The notes below the pieces were generated by a model that saw only the letters and a program-made list of their open reading frames with translations, did not search any database and had not been told where the DNA came from. The position numbers were made by a program, and so were the translations under genes. Positions 44,131 through 57,900 of a stretch of 64,000 nucleotides of DNA are shown here, one piece after another. The number at the start of each line of letters is the position of its first letter. The stretch's first letter is position 1. Source of the stretch: Eutrigla gurnardus (taxonomy: Eukaryota; Chordata; Actinopteri; Perciformes; Triglidae); NCBI GenBank assembly GCA_963514095.1, contig OY741271.1:9173604-9237603 (forward strand), given 5' to 3'.

Positions 44131-46066
44131 TATGTTAAGGTTCACATGGATTTTGCTTGATTCTGTTGTTTGTTTGTGTATATAAATGAGAGTTTCCCGT
44201 CTTGCCTCCGGGTGCTGTCCCTGTCAAGGAGAACACGGGACAGTGCGTTATGAAGCTGTGTTGGTGTTGAACCTGCTGTGACTCTCTATCTTATCTGTTG
44301 TGGTTGGAAACGTGCTGCACTGCACAAACTGTGTGGTGGCAGAGAATATCGCTGGATGAAAGTCGACTGACTGAGAATCCACAGGAAATGCATTCTAGAA
44401 AAACACCAATTCAAACCACATTAATGAAATCATGAAATTGTGCTTTATAACTCACGATAAAATGAAAAGGGGGAAAACACAAGCATGAGTTAGTGTTGGT
44501 TTAACTTATATTTTCAGCGTTTTAATATGAGCCGCATTAAGTGTTGAATAAAACAGTTTTATGTAGCTGCTATCTGAAGGAAATGGGCTGATTATTCTGC
44601 TTTATTGGAGAGAAGGAAACACTTAAAATGGAAACAAACTGGTAATGGGCATGTATTTTGAAAGTATGTAGTTTAAATGCCCCAGAGCAAAATGAGGCCA
44701 ACTAACAAGACGCCTTTATACATAATATGTTTTAATTTAATGCCTTGTTTGTTTTTTTGAACCTTTATTTGTTTAGGATACAAAAAAATAATTCCTCTAT
44801 CCAATTTGAAGGCGTTGAGGCTTTTATTTGTTTTTATCTGCATCTACTGGTTAACCAGTTAACACGGTGCTTCAGGAAGTACCAACTTTTATTACCGCCA
44901 CTCCTAACTGCTAGAATTTAACCGGAATATCTTATCATCAGGGTCATGTCACCTGTAAAACCCCCGCATCCCAACCTTTCCTTTATCTGACTCACCTAAT
45001 CCAGGAATAAATGAAGGCAACTTCCCTGTCAGTGTGAGCAGTCATGTGTTTGAGGTTCAGATAGGGAGGAAATGACAAACGGCTGTTATGAAACGGCTCC
45101 ACTGTTTTGCAAGTTGACCCCGTAACTTACACGTTGATGCACAGGAGCTGTTTGAGGGGAATTGAATACACCTGCTGCTCACACAGCAGTAAACCTCTAA
45201 CTGACACAGTAAATCTACTTTTCAAGACGCGGAGAATATGCATGAACATGACAAATCCCAATTAAACTGTTGCATCTACATAACAAGGCCGTCATTCAAG
45301 TGTCTTGTCAGTACCAGAAACATGATGTGAGCTGACACCTGACTTTATTTTTGGTTATAGTTCTGTAAACAAGGCGATATCCGAACACACAAATCAGATG
45401 TATAATAAAAGTTCAAGTTCATGGTTGGCACATTTGTTTTCTTTTTCTAACTACAAGCTTGACTGCTGTTCTTCAGTTAACCGCAAGCAAAGTTCATGTC
45501 AGCATTTTAAATGTCACTGTTTGGCTTTGCTAAAACGGTGAGTTTCTTCACCACCGCTGGAGCACACGTCAAATACTGTGTTCTCTGCCAAAGGTCAGAA
45601 CATGACAACACATTCCATCAAACCAAGACCAAAAACTCTGATCTAATTTCAAAGTACAGGTGACACCTTTGTCCCACCACTCATTGTTTGATTTATGTCT
45701 TGACAAGTTGTTTAAACAGTTTAGTAGTACACTATATAATTTTCAAAGTGTTGAGAAGTATAACTTCCATCATTGTAGCGTTAAAGCTGTGCGTTAAATT
45801 GTGATGTTATTGTAATTAAAAAATAAAAGCTAATTGAAATTAGTCTGATCCCATATTTCACAATAACACAACATTCCAGTGAATATGGTGCTGTCTGTTT
45901 GCTTTCCGCCCTTTCATTTCTGCACCCTGCCACAATGTCTTTCTGAAAACCAACACTGGGGGGCGCTAAAGTCTGACATCTAACAAGCCTTTCACTTCTG
46001 TGGTTAAAAACCGTCCAAATGTTCAAATTCTGTACAATTCCGCAGACGTCCGGTCCGTCTCTAGGT
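44131..46066. other. Spacer between the ptpn11 and rnf223 3' ends
   Basis: AT-rich, with no recognisable exon. The rnf223 3'UTR should lie in the right part: minus-strand AATAAA equivalents (TTTATT on +) occur, for example near 45347, but none is clearly the functional site. Confidence 0.4.
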
Positions 46067-46780
46067 TTAGTCTATCAGACCCGATGACCGGGTGAACGGG
46101 CTGGGCGTTGTGGTGCTGGGGTCGGACAGGATGGGCTCTCGCATGCAGCGCATGTTCCCAGTGCTGAATACACACTGCAGTGGCCACAACACGACCACGA
46201 TGAGCATCAGCATGAGCACGATGAAGAGCACTATCCTCTTCCAGTCCGCCAGCCGGTCCAGCAGGCCGAATGTCCGGTTCTGCGTCTGGGGGGGAGCGTC
46301 CACCGTCTTGCTGGCCCCGATGTCAATGCAGATGCAGAAGGCCTTGGGACTGGTGGGGGCGCCCAGGGCGGGGGCGTCCATGGAGCTTTTATAGCACAGC
46401 TTCTCCCCCTCCAGCCACACCGGCTCCTCCTGCTGCTGGTGGCTGGGCAGCTTGCAGAGGACCTCGTGGCTGGTCGTCAGGGCGGGAGGTCCCTCTTCGG
46501 GCAGCGTGGTCTGGTGTCGGCAGAAGGGGCAAGAGAGGTGAGCGCTGCCGTCGTTACTGTCCTGGTCAGCCCGCGAGACCGCCATGAGGCGGGAGAGGCA
46601 CTCCAGGCAGAAGGTATGGGTGCATTCCAGCAGCTTGGGTGTTTTGAACACATTGTCATAGGTGTTGTAGCAGATGGAGCACTCCGGCTGGTTTCCGACT
46701 GACACTTTCTTCCTCGGCTCTCCAGGAGCGTCCTGGGGGGGAAGGTGCATGTGCCAAATCTGCGGAGGAGACTCTTCCAT
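46067..46780 (-). CDS. rnf223: RING finger protein 223-like, membrane-anchored E3 ligase candidate
   Basis: Single-exon gene of 237 residues starting MEESPPQIWHMH; stop TAA at 46067-46069. The frame is open two codons further up, but only through a TTG, so the ATG at 46778-46780 is chosen. A C3HC4 RING finger spans residues about 34-87: CSIC, CTHTFCLEC, CPFC. After it come EEPVWLEGEKLCY and CICIDIGASK, then one hydrophobic helix at about 183-205 (IVLFIVLMLMLIVVVLWPLQ) and a short Ser/Thr/Pro-rich tail. This order and several motifs (YDN.FKTP, EEPVWLEG, LWP.QC) match my memory of human RNF223, in the RNF183/186/223/225 group of tail-anchored RING proteins. Such proteins act as ubiquitin ligases; substrate and membrane here are unknown. 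It is convergent with ptpn11. Confidence 0.9.
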   Translation of the reverse strand: MEESPPQIWHMHLPPQDAPGEPRKKVSVGNQPECSICYNTYDNVFKTPKLLECTHTFCLECLSRLMAVSRADQDSNDGSAHLSCPFCRHQTTLPEEGPPALTTSHEVLCKLPSHQQQEEPVWLEGEKLCYKSSMDAPALGAPTSPKAFCICIDIGASKTVDAPPQTQNRTFGLLDRLADWKRIVLFIVLMLMLIVVVLWPLQCVFSTGNMRCMREPILSDPSTTTPSPFTRSSGLID

Positions 46781-46905
46781 CTTCAAATGTAAGTCTGCCC
46801 TTTTCTTTTTGTCTCCTTTGGACTCGTCTGGCCTTTCTGTCCTCTCCTCAGTCTGTCCTTACTGCTGGATTACCTTTTAAGACAATGGAGGACAAATATG
46901 ATTAA

Positions 46906-47356
46906 CTCTAACACCAAAACAACAATGTAAGACTTTTGAAGCACCAGCAAAGTTGCTGTTAATCACATACAGCATGTTGATGCAAACAACCGGCCTCGCA
47001 CAAGCAACTACTGGCCCTGTATCTTCTACAGATCCCATCCTGAGCTTTTTAAATCCCCTGGGGGCGGGTCAGGCACATAACACGTCATCAGAACGCCACC
47101 TTCTGCGGCTCTCCCATCACACCGAGGTTCGCCTCGCCTCTGTTACGACAACCTATTTTGTCTCTGGACCTTTCACACCAACGACGATGCAAACGAAAAG
47201 GCAACGTAAAAGGGACTAATGTCAACACCGCTTTACAATCTGTTGACTTTTGTCCTAAAACATCTGGTTTCCCAAACCCCCAGGCCACTTTACCTGTAGA
47301 ACAAGTACTATAGCAAATAGCAGCCAAGCCAACACAGAACAAGCCAATGAGATGAA
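46906..47356 (+). repeat. Unclassified 450-bp repeat, copy 1
   Basis: Shares long stretches with 49497-49977, for example gcatgttgatgcaaacaacc and agcaaatagcagccaagcca, with small indels. It lies just upstream of the rnf223 start and is itself flanked by a near-repeat (core aagacaatggagg at about 46879 and 47364). No terminal inverted repeats or coding sequence are visible. Confidence 0.8.
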
Positions 47357-49496
47357 ACCTTAAAAGACAATGGAGGAAAAGTATAGATTCGTTTTCATTC
47401 TTGATGCTTTGAAAGTATTTTTAGTGAAAATTTGCATTGAAGTCCTGTTAACTTGTTGGGATGATTTTCATAATTTTCGTTTATTACTATTTTTACCCTC
47501 ACATCGAGGATGTCGGTCCGTCGATGAGTCATTCAAAATGCGACAATGGGATGAAAAAGTGATATTGTGGATTTACTAAAGCAACAAGCACAACCCCCTC
47601 CCCCAAATAATTTCCAATTATGATAAAACATTTTCATCCAGACATTAGCCCTGAACATGGAAAGCTAATACAAGCCATACTGTATGGTTTCACCATAAAT
47701 TATAAACATATTAAACCTCTATGATCAAGAATAAGAGTCCCCTCTCTTTGACCAGAGATTGACTCTGCCTTAGTTATCTGAGCATCATGTCATGAATGTT
47801 AAATGGCTCAGCTGATTGAGCCCAGCATTAATAAGCAGGTCATGGTAAACCTGCTGACACTGGTTGCTTTTTGTTTGCTAATGACCTGAAGGAGAGCTTA
47901 CATACAACACACATAAGTTTGTTTGTTGTTGTTAGCAGGGACATCATTTCTCCAGAAACTTGTTTGTGTTATTCAAAACATTTGAATGTGTGTTTTAAAG
48001 ATTATTGGGCAGTTTGCACAGTCAGCATGGCGTGCAAACGTACACCAGCTGGGACACGGAGCCCTTGAGCCTTTCTTGCATCGAACAGCTGATGATAGAT
48101 TGTTTTGGGCGAGTTGCAGTTTTTGGTCCTACCTGGAATAGAATCAGGGGATACACACAGGCTGCTTTGTTACTGTGACTTTTTAGAATCTGTACTGTAT
48201 ATCACAGAGCATATTACAGGAACTTTACAGTAGCTAATAGACCAGGTTCTGGGTCACTCTAGGTCATCTGGACCTGCAGGTTTGGACAGTCTCTGGGCTA
48301 TGAGGACCAAATGATGGCTTTCTTAAGGTCGAATTCAATTAGATATGTAATAAGAATATTACATGGCAATAACCTGCCTGCTGGTGTTGTGGTTTGGGCA
48401 TTAAAGGTCCCTAATGTGAAGTAGACTGTGTGTGTTCGGGAAAGTCAGAGCACAGGTGTTCTCCTCTCCGTGCCCCCAGGGCTGGTCTTGCCCCAGCACT
48501 CCTAGCTACACAAAGTCCCTACTTGTTCTCCGTCTAATCGCTGCATCTACCCTTGAAATACCTGCTCAACCAACTCTCGCTCTTCGTCTCTGTTGAATTC
48601 AAACGAGCTTTAATGGGATGAGGACAACGTTTTCTGTCTAATTACACCTGCCTCATCAGGTTGAAGCCTCCCCTAATCACTGATCCAGACCTAATACCCC
48701 TATTGCTTAAATTGAAGTGATGTTTTCTGGTGCCGCCTCCTACAGAGTAATCAGATGAAAATTGACTACTTTTATTAACCGACCTCGCCGCTCACACTCA
48801 CCGCCCAGTGAGACTGCAGCTAACTGAAACATTCAGGAAAGTCGTTTGAGCAACAAAAGCAACAAAAAAAAAGGCCAGTAGTGCAATTAAAATGTACTAC
48901 GTTGCTTTTTCACTTTCATTGAGAGCTGGATGCTCATTTTGTTCAAAAGAAGTCATTTGCATTTGAAAAGACGGGAAGGAACCGCAGCCAGCTAACATTT
49001 TCCTCTGGCGCTCTAAAACTATGCTGTTATCATTCTGACTCATGGCATATTCATAGTATCGCCTGAGCTACCGTTTACACAAAGCATTCATCCTCTGTTA
49101 ATCAGTATATGTTTCACATCATTTGAATGGTCAGAGATCAAGTCTTGGAAGGTGTGATGTGTAATGCTACCTGCTCCACAGAAATAGGGTGCAGCATTTC
49201 TCTGCTTGTAATTTACAGTTATCAGTTATATAGAAAAAGGCAACTTGTGATTAACAACAGGGTCAAAATACACTTCATCCAACTGAACTCCTGTAACTCT
49301 GAGAGGCGGTCAGCATAGCACAACCATGTAATAATCTTCACGCCGGCGTCGTCTCATAGTTTACGTCAGCCATCTGGGTGTTTGTGCCACTGACCAGTGG
49401 TGGTCTTAGGTCCCAGGACTCTTGAGGGTCTACAGTAGATCTCTCTGCAACGCAATGCATCACACTCATCGATGCAGAAGGTCGAAGTACGGTTAC
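47357..49496. other. Noncoding spacer between the two repeat copies
   Basis: No exon recognised on either strand. Mixed AT-rich sequence with a short poly-A tract near 48866. It may contain the rnf223 promoter, since that gene reads leftward from 46780. Confidence 0.4.
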
Positions 49497-49977
49497 CTCT
49501 AACACACCAAAACAACAATGGGAGGCACATTTACACGACTTTTGAAGCGCCAGCAAAGTTGCTGTTAATCACAGACAGCATGTTGATGCAAACAACCGGC
49601 CTCACACAAGCAACTACTGGCCCTCTGTCTCCTACGGATCACATCCTGAGCTTTTTAAATCCCCCGGGGTCACGCACATAACACGACATCAGAACGCTAC
49701 CTTCTGCTCCGGCTTGCTGGCTCTTCCATCACACCGACGTCCGCCTCGCCTCTGTTACGACCCCCCATTCTGTCTCTGGACCTTTCACACTAACGACGTT
49801 GCAGAAAAAAGAGGGATACTCCTGCAACGTAAAAGGGACTAATGTCCACCGCTTTAGAATCTGTTGACTTTTGTACTAAAACATCTGGTTTCCCAAACCC
49901 CCAGGCCACTTTACCTGTAGAACAAGTACTATAGCAAATAGCAGCCAAGCCAACACAGAACAAGCCAATGAGATGAA
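49497..49977 (+). repeat. Unclassified 480-bp repeat, copy 2
   Basis: Direct copy of 46906-47356, about 2.6 kb away, longer through short insertions (for example gaggcacatttacac and aaaagagggatactcctg). Both copies end at the same word, caagccaatgagatgaa. Confidence 0.8.
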
Positions 49978-51620
49978 GGTGGTTTAAGCAGAAACACTAC
50001 ACATACATTCACAGCATCAAACTAGTAGACTCGGGCCTACACAAATCTCATCCTTTTATTTATGTTTTATTGAAATGTGACCGTAACCTTGGAGACGGCA
50101 TCTCTTGTAACCTAACCTGAGCGTCTGCTTAGATGTGTGTTTGACGTAACCGCTCCTACAGTGAAATATTAGAACCAGATCATCGTTTATTGTGATTTGA
50201 CGAGACATTTAAACTTTTATCCGAACCAAAACCTCACAGTTTTTTATCAACTGGCCATTCAGAAGGAATGCTCCAAATACATCCCGCAGCTCTCTTTCTA
50301 AACTCCTGCCCATCTCATTCCCAAAATATGCTGTTTACTTCATGATCTGACCCTCTGAGACTTCAATGGAAACAAGTTATTGAATGATATCCCTGCATTT
50401 CAGGAAATGAAGGAATGGATGTCTAGATGTGAGACTTCTAGTGGTAGTGAAGAGATACTAAACACTCGTAACGTGAGACTATGCAAGCTTTACAACAGTA
50501 AATAAGTCATTTGTTCTTTCACACATTAAAAGGTTGAATTTGTGAGCAATTAAACGCAGCGCTGCTCAAATCAATACACATGTTTATACATGTGGGGTTT
50601 CGCTGCTCCAGCCTCACTTGGCACAAGCAGCCCTACATGTGCTGCTGTTATGTGTCTGTATCCAGTCATTCCCATACATGGACTCACTTTAGCTTAAGTT
50701 ACATCGTCTCACTGTTAGGTGTCTACTTAGTTACACAACAACAGGCTGTTTTCAAGTTTGAAGCAATGCTGTCATTCAAAGAAAAATGCCCCACCAGGCT
50801 TCGGGTTCAGACATAATGATCGTACAATGTACAGCAGAGTCAAATATTAACTCAGACTTATGTCCTTGCTGAACCCATTCTACCAGCTACAAACAAGGAC
50901 ACGTTTATTGTCTTCATCTGTGTTCATCTTTGTACTTCAATTTATGGTCCCTCCTCGCTATCAGTGGCACGTTTTCCTGTCTGTCCTGACCTACTAACCC
51001 ATTAGTATCCCAGTCACTCAGAATGAATTACAAGCTTCATGTAAAATACTTAAGTTTGCTCTCTCAGCCTGTGTGCCTGACTGAGCTGGGTGGATCTACT
51101 CAACCGCCATGAACAATGCTGCCCTACCTGTTTCAAAGCCACTGAAACGGGATCTTCCTACCGTTTTAACTGGGGGGGCTGACAGTTTAACTGAACGTGG
51201 GCTGGGCTGGGTGAACACAAACCTAACCATGGACAAACAGCACAGACAAACTGGAAACAGGATACAGGCATTGGGATATGTACAAATTAGAGTTTTTACA
51301 AAGTCTCCTCACTCAGTCATTTATGGTTACTTTCAAAGAAACTGCTGCAATGAGAGCAAACAGTAAGCCATTAACTAACTGGTATAATATGCACAAAGGC
51401 TGAAGGCAACATTCAGAGCAAAGTTTACCTGTTAAGTGAGGAAGATAATGATGATTCTCTCTCAGTTCAGCCAGGCTCAGTTCAGCCCTTTTGCATTCCA
51501 AAATGCATTTTTCTGCAGTCAAAGTCAAAAGACTTCTGGGATGCCGGCAGCAGGGAGCTTTAGTTGTGCCTCTGTCAAGGTCTTCCTCTGCACTGGTCGG
51601 ATACTCTGCCGGAGTCACAG

Positions 51621-51622
51621 GT

Positions 51623-51661
<39 letters not shown>
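51621..51661 (+). repeat. (GT)n microsatellite
   Basis: GT run with one GTAT unit near the start. Confidence 0.95.
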
Positions 51662-51663
<2 letters not shown>

Positions 51664-51876
51664 CAGAGGCTGTGTAATAGCTTGCTGTGTCAGCTGTGGG
51701 TCCTCCTTCCTCTGTGTCTGTTGGCTGGGATCACCTGCCCCGCTCTGTCAGCTCCCTTTTTAACACTTTATGCAAATGGACCCAAACAATGGCTCGGCCT
51801 AGAGGCGGTGTCTGGAGGTGGGGGGGGATTAAGGAGAGCAACTTTCTAACCTTCTCACCACCCTATGTTGATGTCT

Positions 51877-51877
<1 letters not shown>

Positions 51878-51911
<34 letters not shown>

Positions 51912-51932
51912 CCACACACACACACACACACA
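51878..51932 (+). repeat. C homopolymer followed by (CA)n
   Basis: Thirty-one C, a T, a few more C, then a CA run. Confidence 0.95.
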
Positions 51933-54900
51933 AAACACACATAATGCAAATACCCCTCACCTCCAATACCCAGCCCAATACACAAGCACATACTGGCTGA
52001 TAAATCTTCAACAATATACAAAAAATCCTCCCCCAGCCGATGGAACACTAGACGTAAAACACAAAAGACACACAAACTACACAGCTTTTACATCAGCCAG
52101 TATGTTTAAGCTGCACAAAACACATAAAGGGTAACAGGTGGCGGCACACAGATCGTCTTCCCAGCGGCGCACCAGTCTCCGTGAATGGCTTGTTGTTTCA
52201 CCTCTTTATTGGTACACGGTGTTGCTGGTCGGCATGATTCATCGCACTGTTCCTGGAGTACTAACTTTTTATTGATTGGGTGTTTATTTTGAATACTTTC
52301 CCAGCTATGCTGCACCAGGAAAAGGGTCTAGGTCAGTGTGGACAAAATAATGTCATGTTAAGTCCTAGATGATGAAAATCTGCATTTCAAAAACGTTTAT
52401 AAACATTTATTCAGTGAAATGCTCTTTCTCATTAAGATAACTCCAAGGATGTGTGTTAGACTTTTTATTCGTCTACTCATTTTATTTTATGGTAATGACT
52501 AATGGTTCTGGGCCATTAGCAATAGCATGTCTCTGCAATAACAGCTGCCTAACTGACTCGGTTATTTAGTAACCCAAACACAAATACTGCCGTATCATAT
52601 CAGCTAAGTAATTTATTGCGCACTGAGTTGTGAGTGCTTTGAGGAAGGAAAAGGTATACAATCAGACGCTGTTTTATTCCCCTTCCTGGAATCCATGAAC
52701 TTGGCTTTATTATAAACACGTCAAAGATTTAGTGGGCGGCCGGGTGGAGGTAATGAGCTACGGTAAGTTATCTTGTGGGGTGGAGGGTTGGGTGAAGCTA
52801 CGGCAACGTGAGCAGGGAAGATGTGCAAGAAGGCGAGCAATTAAATGACACAACTGTTAGTTATCCCAACAGGAGAGAGCAAAGATTATATTTTCACGGC
52901 CGGGGAGGGCAAAACCTGGATGAAGCCTAGAAAGGGAAAGTCTAGGGGAGCTGGTAGGAAAGGGGGAAGGGTCTTTTGTTCCCCTGCTTGAGTTGAATTC
53001 AACACTTTCAAATTGTCTTTAGCGGCCCACACTGCATTGAGTTAATACTACACTTTTAAAAGTGTTAAATAATTTGATAGAGTTGCTGTTCTCAATAGTT
53101 GAAATTAACCATCGGTATGTTCTTTTGTAACAGTAAAGTGTTATTGCCACGTCAACGCTATCACAGATGTAACATTTCAGTTGAGTCAACTCAACATCAG
53201 CCAAACTAATGTGGGAGGTCAGGAATCAGTAGTAAAGTGAGGCTGTTGGATGTGAGGAAGATGTTGCTGCTTAACCAAACTAGTCATAAAGTCAACAAAT
53301 GCCTAAACCAAACACAACCAAACCAACCAAACCAGGACCGGATGTCCAAGAGGCCCCCCATGAGCCGTCTTGGAAACAACCATCTCGTGTCGGCTTCATA
53401 CAGACGATGAATGCAAATGTTTATTGTGACTCTGACCATTTGCGTAGAGCCACTACCAACTTCCACACATAAAGAAGAAAATCAAATCAAATTGTGTCAT
53501 GATCATTTATTAAGCATGTCCATGTTCCTCAGAGAAGAAAGTCTTTCAGTTTTGGACACTATCCACTTTTTTTTCTAGCCTCTGGTGTCAACTTCTTACA
53601 CAACGTATTGGTTATCATTTTCTGAACTTTGCGCCGAAGACGTATAATTTTAGCGACTCCCTGACTTATCCTCCAGCATTGAACTGAGGGCAAACTTCAC
53701 ATTCTTGCCTATGTTTTGGAGGTCTTTAGCCATGTGGCCACCACAATGCTTGAAACTAAACATTCAAATCTAAACGTCTTATTATTGTTCTCACATTAAG
53801 AAATCTGGTCCAAGCACCCAGCATGCCTCCACTTCCTGCCTGCGGCCTCTCTTTACTAAACAAGCCAGGTGCCAGATCTGAAAGTAGGTCACGGTTGTCT
53901 TCAGTATAAAGCTCATATCTAATAAATGCTGAGGCTGACATGTGAGGGCTGAAAAGTAGTTCAGGAGTGTGGGATGAGTTTTGTTTTGGGGTAAATGGGA
54001 TATTGGTTAATAGTAAACTATAAGAGCTTGAGGGTACAAACACTGCAGATGCTCTACTTTGGGCAGACTCATCATCTTTTGTCTCTCGGTTCATATTTGA
54101 GCCTCTCTATGTGAGATTTGCTCTGCAATATATCACAATGCAAACAAAAACAAAAAAACATTAGACTGTATTTAAGATGTTGGTCTCGTCACCTTTTCCT
54201 TAGTAAACCGAGAGCAGAGGTCATATTAAGGTCCAACTGACTTCAAAACAACACAGGTAAGCACTGGATTGGTTTCTATGGTGACGAGGGACACTATTTT
54301 TGTCTACCGTAAGTCAGTTTAGGTTGTGAACTTATCTTTATGGCCAACAAACGCAAAACAGTCACATTCTTCTTCAAATAATCGTTATCCCTGTGGCTCC
54401 GACAGTCTCTTTGTTCTCCTGCCAAGTCATTTACTGAGGAACAGGGAATCCTCAGTGTCACTAGCATTATCATGAAGAAATTAACAAAAGGTTCCCAATC
54501 TACAGGGGGTGCACATCTTCCTCGGAAACAAAGGTGGGAGATTAAGTCGTCACAAACCGGACATGACTTAGGTTTCCCACATTATCACAGTTCAAAGAAC
54601 AGCTTTCCACATCAAAGATTCTCCTTTTGAAATCAGTGCACGCTATCATGTCTTGTTTGGTTTGAGATGACATTTTCCAGCACACTGTTCTTCAGTGTCA
54701 ACATGTGACGTTTATGGTTATATTCATGCTGAGTCTATTCTATGCATAATTGCACGCAGGCAAAATGACTCTTGGAAAATGATGACGCGTTGTAAAAAAC
54801 ACCTGTTGTGACCGACGCTCCCTGTCTCACACTCACGTTAGTCACTGTGGACATAAGGAGCTGGTGCCATACATGCATTTCATCATTTGTCCAATCCACG

Positions 54901-57900
54901 TTGTGTCCTTGTTTTTGTTTGTTTTGTGTGTGTGTCACATTGAGATGATGAATAGATTTCAGAGGCATGTGAGTAGTGTTAAAGAAAATTTTTTTTTATC
55001 AACTGAGCAAGGAGACATGGAGATTGATGTTTTATTTCCTGAGAATGTGAAAAAATAACAGCGATCCTGAGGTGAGGCAGCACTTCCAGTGTATTCCTTG
55101 GTTGCAGTACCTGATTAAAGCAGCAGTGCACAGTGCAAATGCAGTGGGAGGAATGTGTGGGCAGGTGAGAAGAGGCCACCAGCTCATTTTTTGCCAGTGT
55201 TATCCAGCCCTCCAGTCTCCCTTCGAAGTTGCAGTAGCAGTAGGAAGTAAAGTAGTAGTTTTATTAGTAGCAGTTAAAGTAAGTATGTACCAAGAAGGTC
55301 AAGTTACATAGTTATCTTCGAGAGCAAAGTTATCTTCTAGACACAAATGCATGCGAAAGCAGTAAAACAACATGACATAAACATGAACTAAATAACGGAT
55401 GTAAAAATAGAGGAAACAGGTTTGTAAACAACATATTTATTTTATTCATCGTATCGTTTCACATTCTTCCAAATAATACATTTTGCCTAAAAACCCTTTA
55501 ACCTCTAATATTTATTCAAACTTATACCAACTTACTTTATTTCCTTCACACGTAACATGAGGGGTCCCAATTGTTCTCACTTTCTTTCTCTCAATGAAAG
55601 TTTTTTTTGTGGCTGAGATTTTCCTCCTCTAAATGGAGGTTTGAAGAACAGAGGGTCGATGCTGTAAAGCCCTCTGAGGCTCCTGCAGTGAGATCTCACC
55701 GACGGGCAGATGCTCTTCAATAAGTGACCTGGTAATGAACTAAACTGTACTGTAGGTGGGCATCTCTCGTGTGGAGCTCTGTTGGGAATGCCTTCTGTGT
55801 AACGCTGCCCCAGAGGGCCAGCAGACCATTTATTCCCAGTTTGACGCCCCTGATTAGACTAAGTGACTCAGATGTGCTCTTACTGACTCGGTTCTCACGC
55901 CACGTGTCTCCTGTCTCAGCTCCTTCCTGCATCACCCACAGTGTTAGTGGTTAGTGTTGATTTGTTTTGAATAAATTATGTTTGATAAACAGCCGATCAC
56001 ATTCCCATCTTATTTGTATCTATAGTGTAGTGATTATTATTTACTGTGGGGTATTTGCTGGTTTGTTTGTTTTAACTAAGCATGCATTGAGTTAAACTGA
56101 GAGTGAAAATTGGCCAATAAATTAATTAATTAATATAGCGCTTTTTCAGTTACACACCGGTGGTGGTAAACTTCAACAGTAGACTGACGGAAGCATGGCT
56201 GCCATCCTCTCAAGAACTCTTTAATGAGGCTCCCAAACCATCCTCTGTCCTTCTCCCGGCGTCTCCAGAGGGGACAGCGAAAGGCTGAGTAGCAACATTG
56301 TGGACCATCTGCAGGTGATGATGTGATGTTTGGCTGATGAAAGTAGACATGGATTGACAGCAGTCCAAGTGGGATGAAATAGCTGCAGGAATAATCAGTG
56401 GTGGATGTAGTATTGACACATACTGGACTATAGTACCACATGATACACAATACCAGTACAAGTAAGAGTCCAGCATTCAAAATCTGAATTATTAACTAAA
56501 AATAGGCTACTTAGAGTATCAACAGTAAGTATAAGTACATATTCCAGCCGCTATGAGAGATCTAAGAGAAGCATATCTGACATCATGAGATTGTTGATGC
56601 AATAGGTCGCATGTTTCTGCTGCAGCAGGTGGAGCTGTTTTGAACTGGTGTTACTTTCTGTGCACTTTGGTAGTTTGTTCCAGTAAGCAGGGCGTTGTGG
56701 CATGCTTGATTGGTTGCTACTGCACACATGTAGATTCATTCTTTCAGATTTTTTGAAAGCCTGAGATGAACAAGGTCGTTGTTGTTTTCTGGGCCTCTAT
56801 GGTAACCTGGTAACTATAAGTGTGAGATAAATCTAGTCCAGCGAAAAATACAATATTTCCCTGGATGTGGTGCAGTGAAGGTATAAAGTAGATATGCTTA
56901 TGATAAGTACTTTAAACTAGTATATTTACTCAACTCCAAGTGTTGAGTGTACTTGATTGTACTAAATGTGGGCCTCCTTGATGCTTCATGGAGCATGCTA
57001 ATTGACTTGTATTTTATGAACCAGTTGTACATCTTCAACCCTAAACTTGCACATAGTCCACATTATGAGCTGGAGTTCCTTTCCTTTTTATTTAACTGCG
57101 AGCTAACTAACTCACCACCTCAGCCATTTCACAAGGAGGTCCATATACCACGACTGCTCAGCAGAGTAGCTAATGTTGTTTTTGCATGTGTTTGTGTAAA
57201 AACATTCCCTTGTTTCTATGAAAGGAACGTAGCTTACCGTCTTGTCAAGGAGGTTTTGCCTCATTTTAGAATAATTCTCTAATATATGACTCGATAACAA
57301 AAGAAACTGTACTGCAAACCTTGAAATGGTCCAGCTGTATTAAAAATAAATATATATATATAAATAACCATCCATTTGGTGGACATTGTGAAACCTGTTT
57401 TTGGATGTATTTGGCTTGATATGAGCTGCTATAAATAAATCACCAGGATATGTTTAATGTATTCATCTGAAAGGTAGGTTTCAGGCATTCTTCAAGAGAA
57501 GTGAGTTAAAACAGTTAAAAAGAAGAGTGGGCCTTGGCAGGTAGACAATGTGCATACATTTTCATCATGCCTCCAAGATTTGATCAGTTTGGCAATATTC
57601 TATATTTTGTTATTTTCCACACATCCATGAAAAGACCAAAAGGAACAACAGGCATTTCCTCGTGCCAGATATTTGTAATTGACATAACAGGAAAAGCAAC
57701 AGCGAAGCAAATTTCATTAACACTGGCTCATTTCCACCAAGCGTTATAGGGAGCCAGCATAAACAATACCATGGCCCTGAAACCTAGAAATCATTTCAAA
57801 TAGTAAAATCATAGCCAAAATGTCGGCTGTAATCCATATCTGTGTCTCTTTCAGCCTCGAGCCCATCAGTTCCAAAGGTTTAAATTTAGAACAAAACTTG

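Noticed and set aside
46092..46702. Plus-strand frames of 87-105 codons opposite rnf223
   Set aside because: They are shadows of the GC-rich rnf223 coding strand and show no family motif, whereas the minus frame has a full RING finger and membrane helix.
56118..56160. Possible repeat start around atatagcgctttttcag
   Set aside because: The word resembles a fish repeat, but the match is short and no second copy lies in the window.
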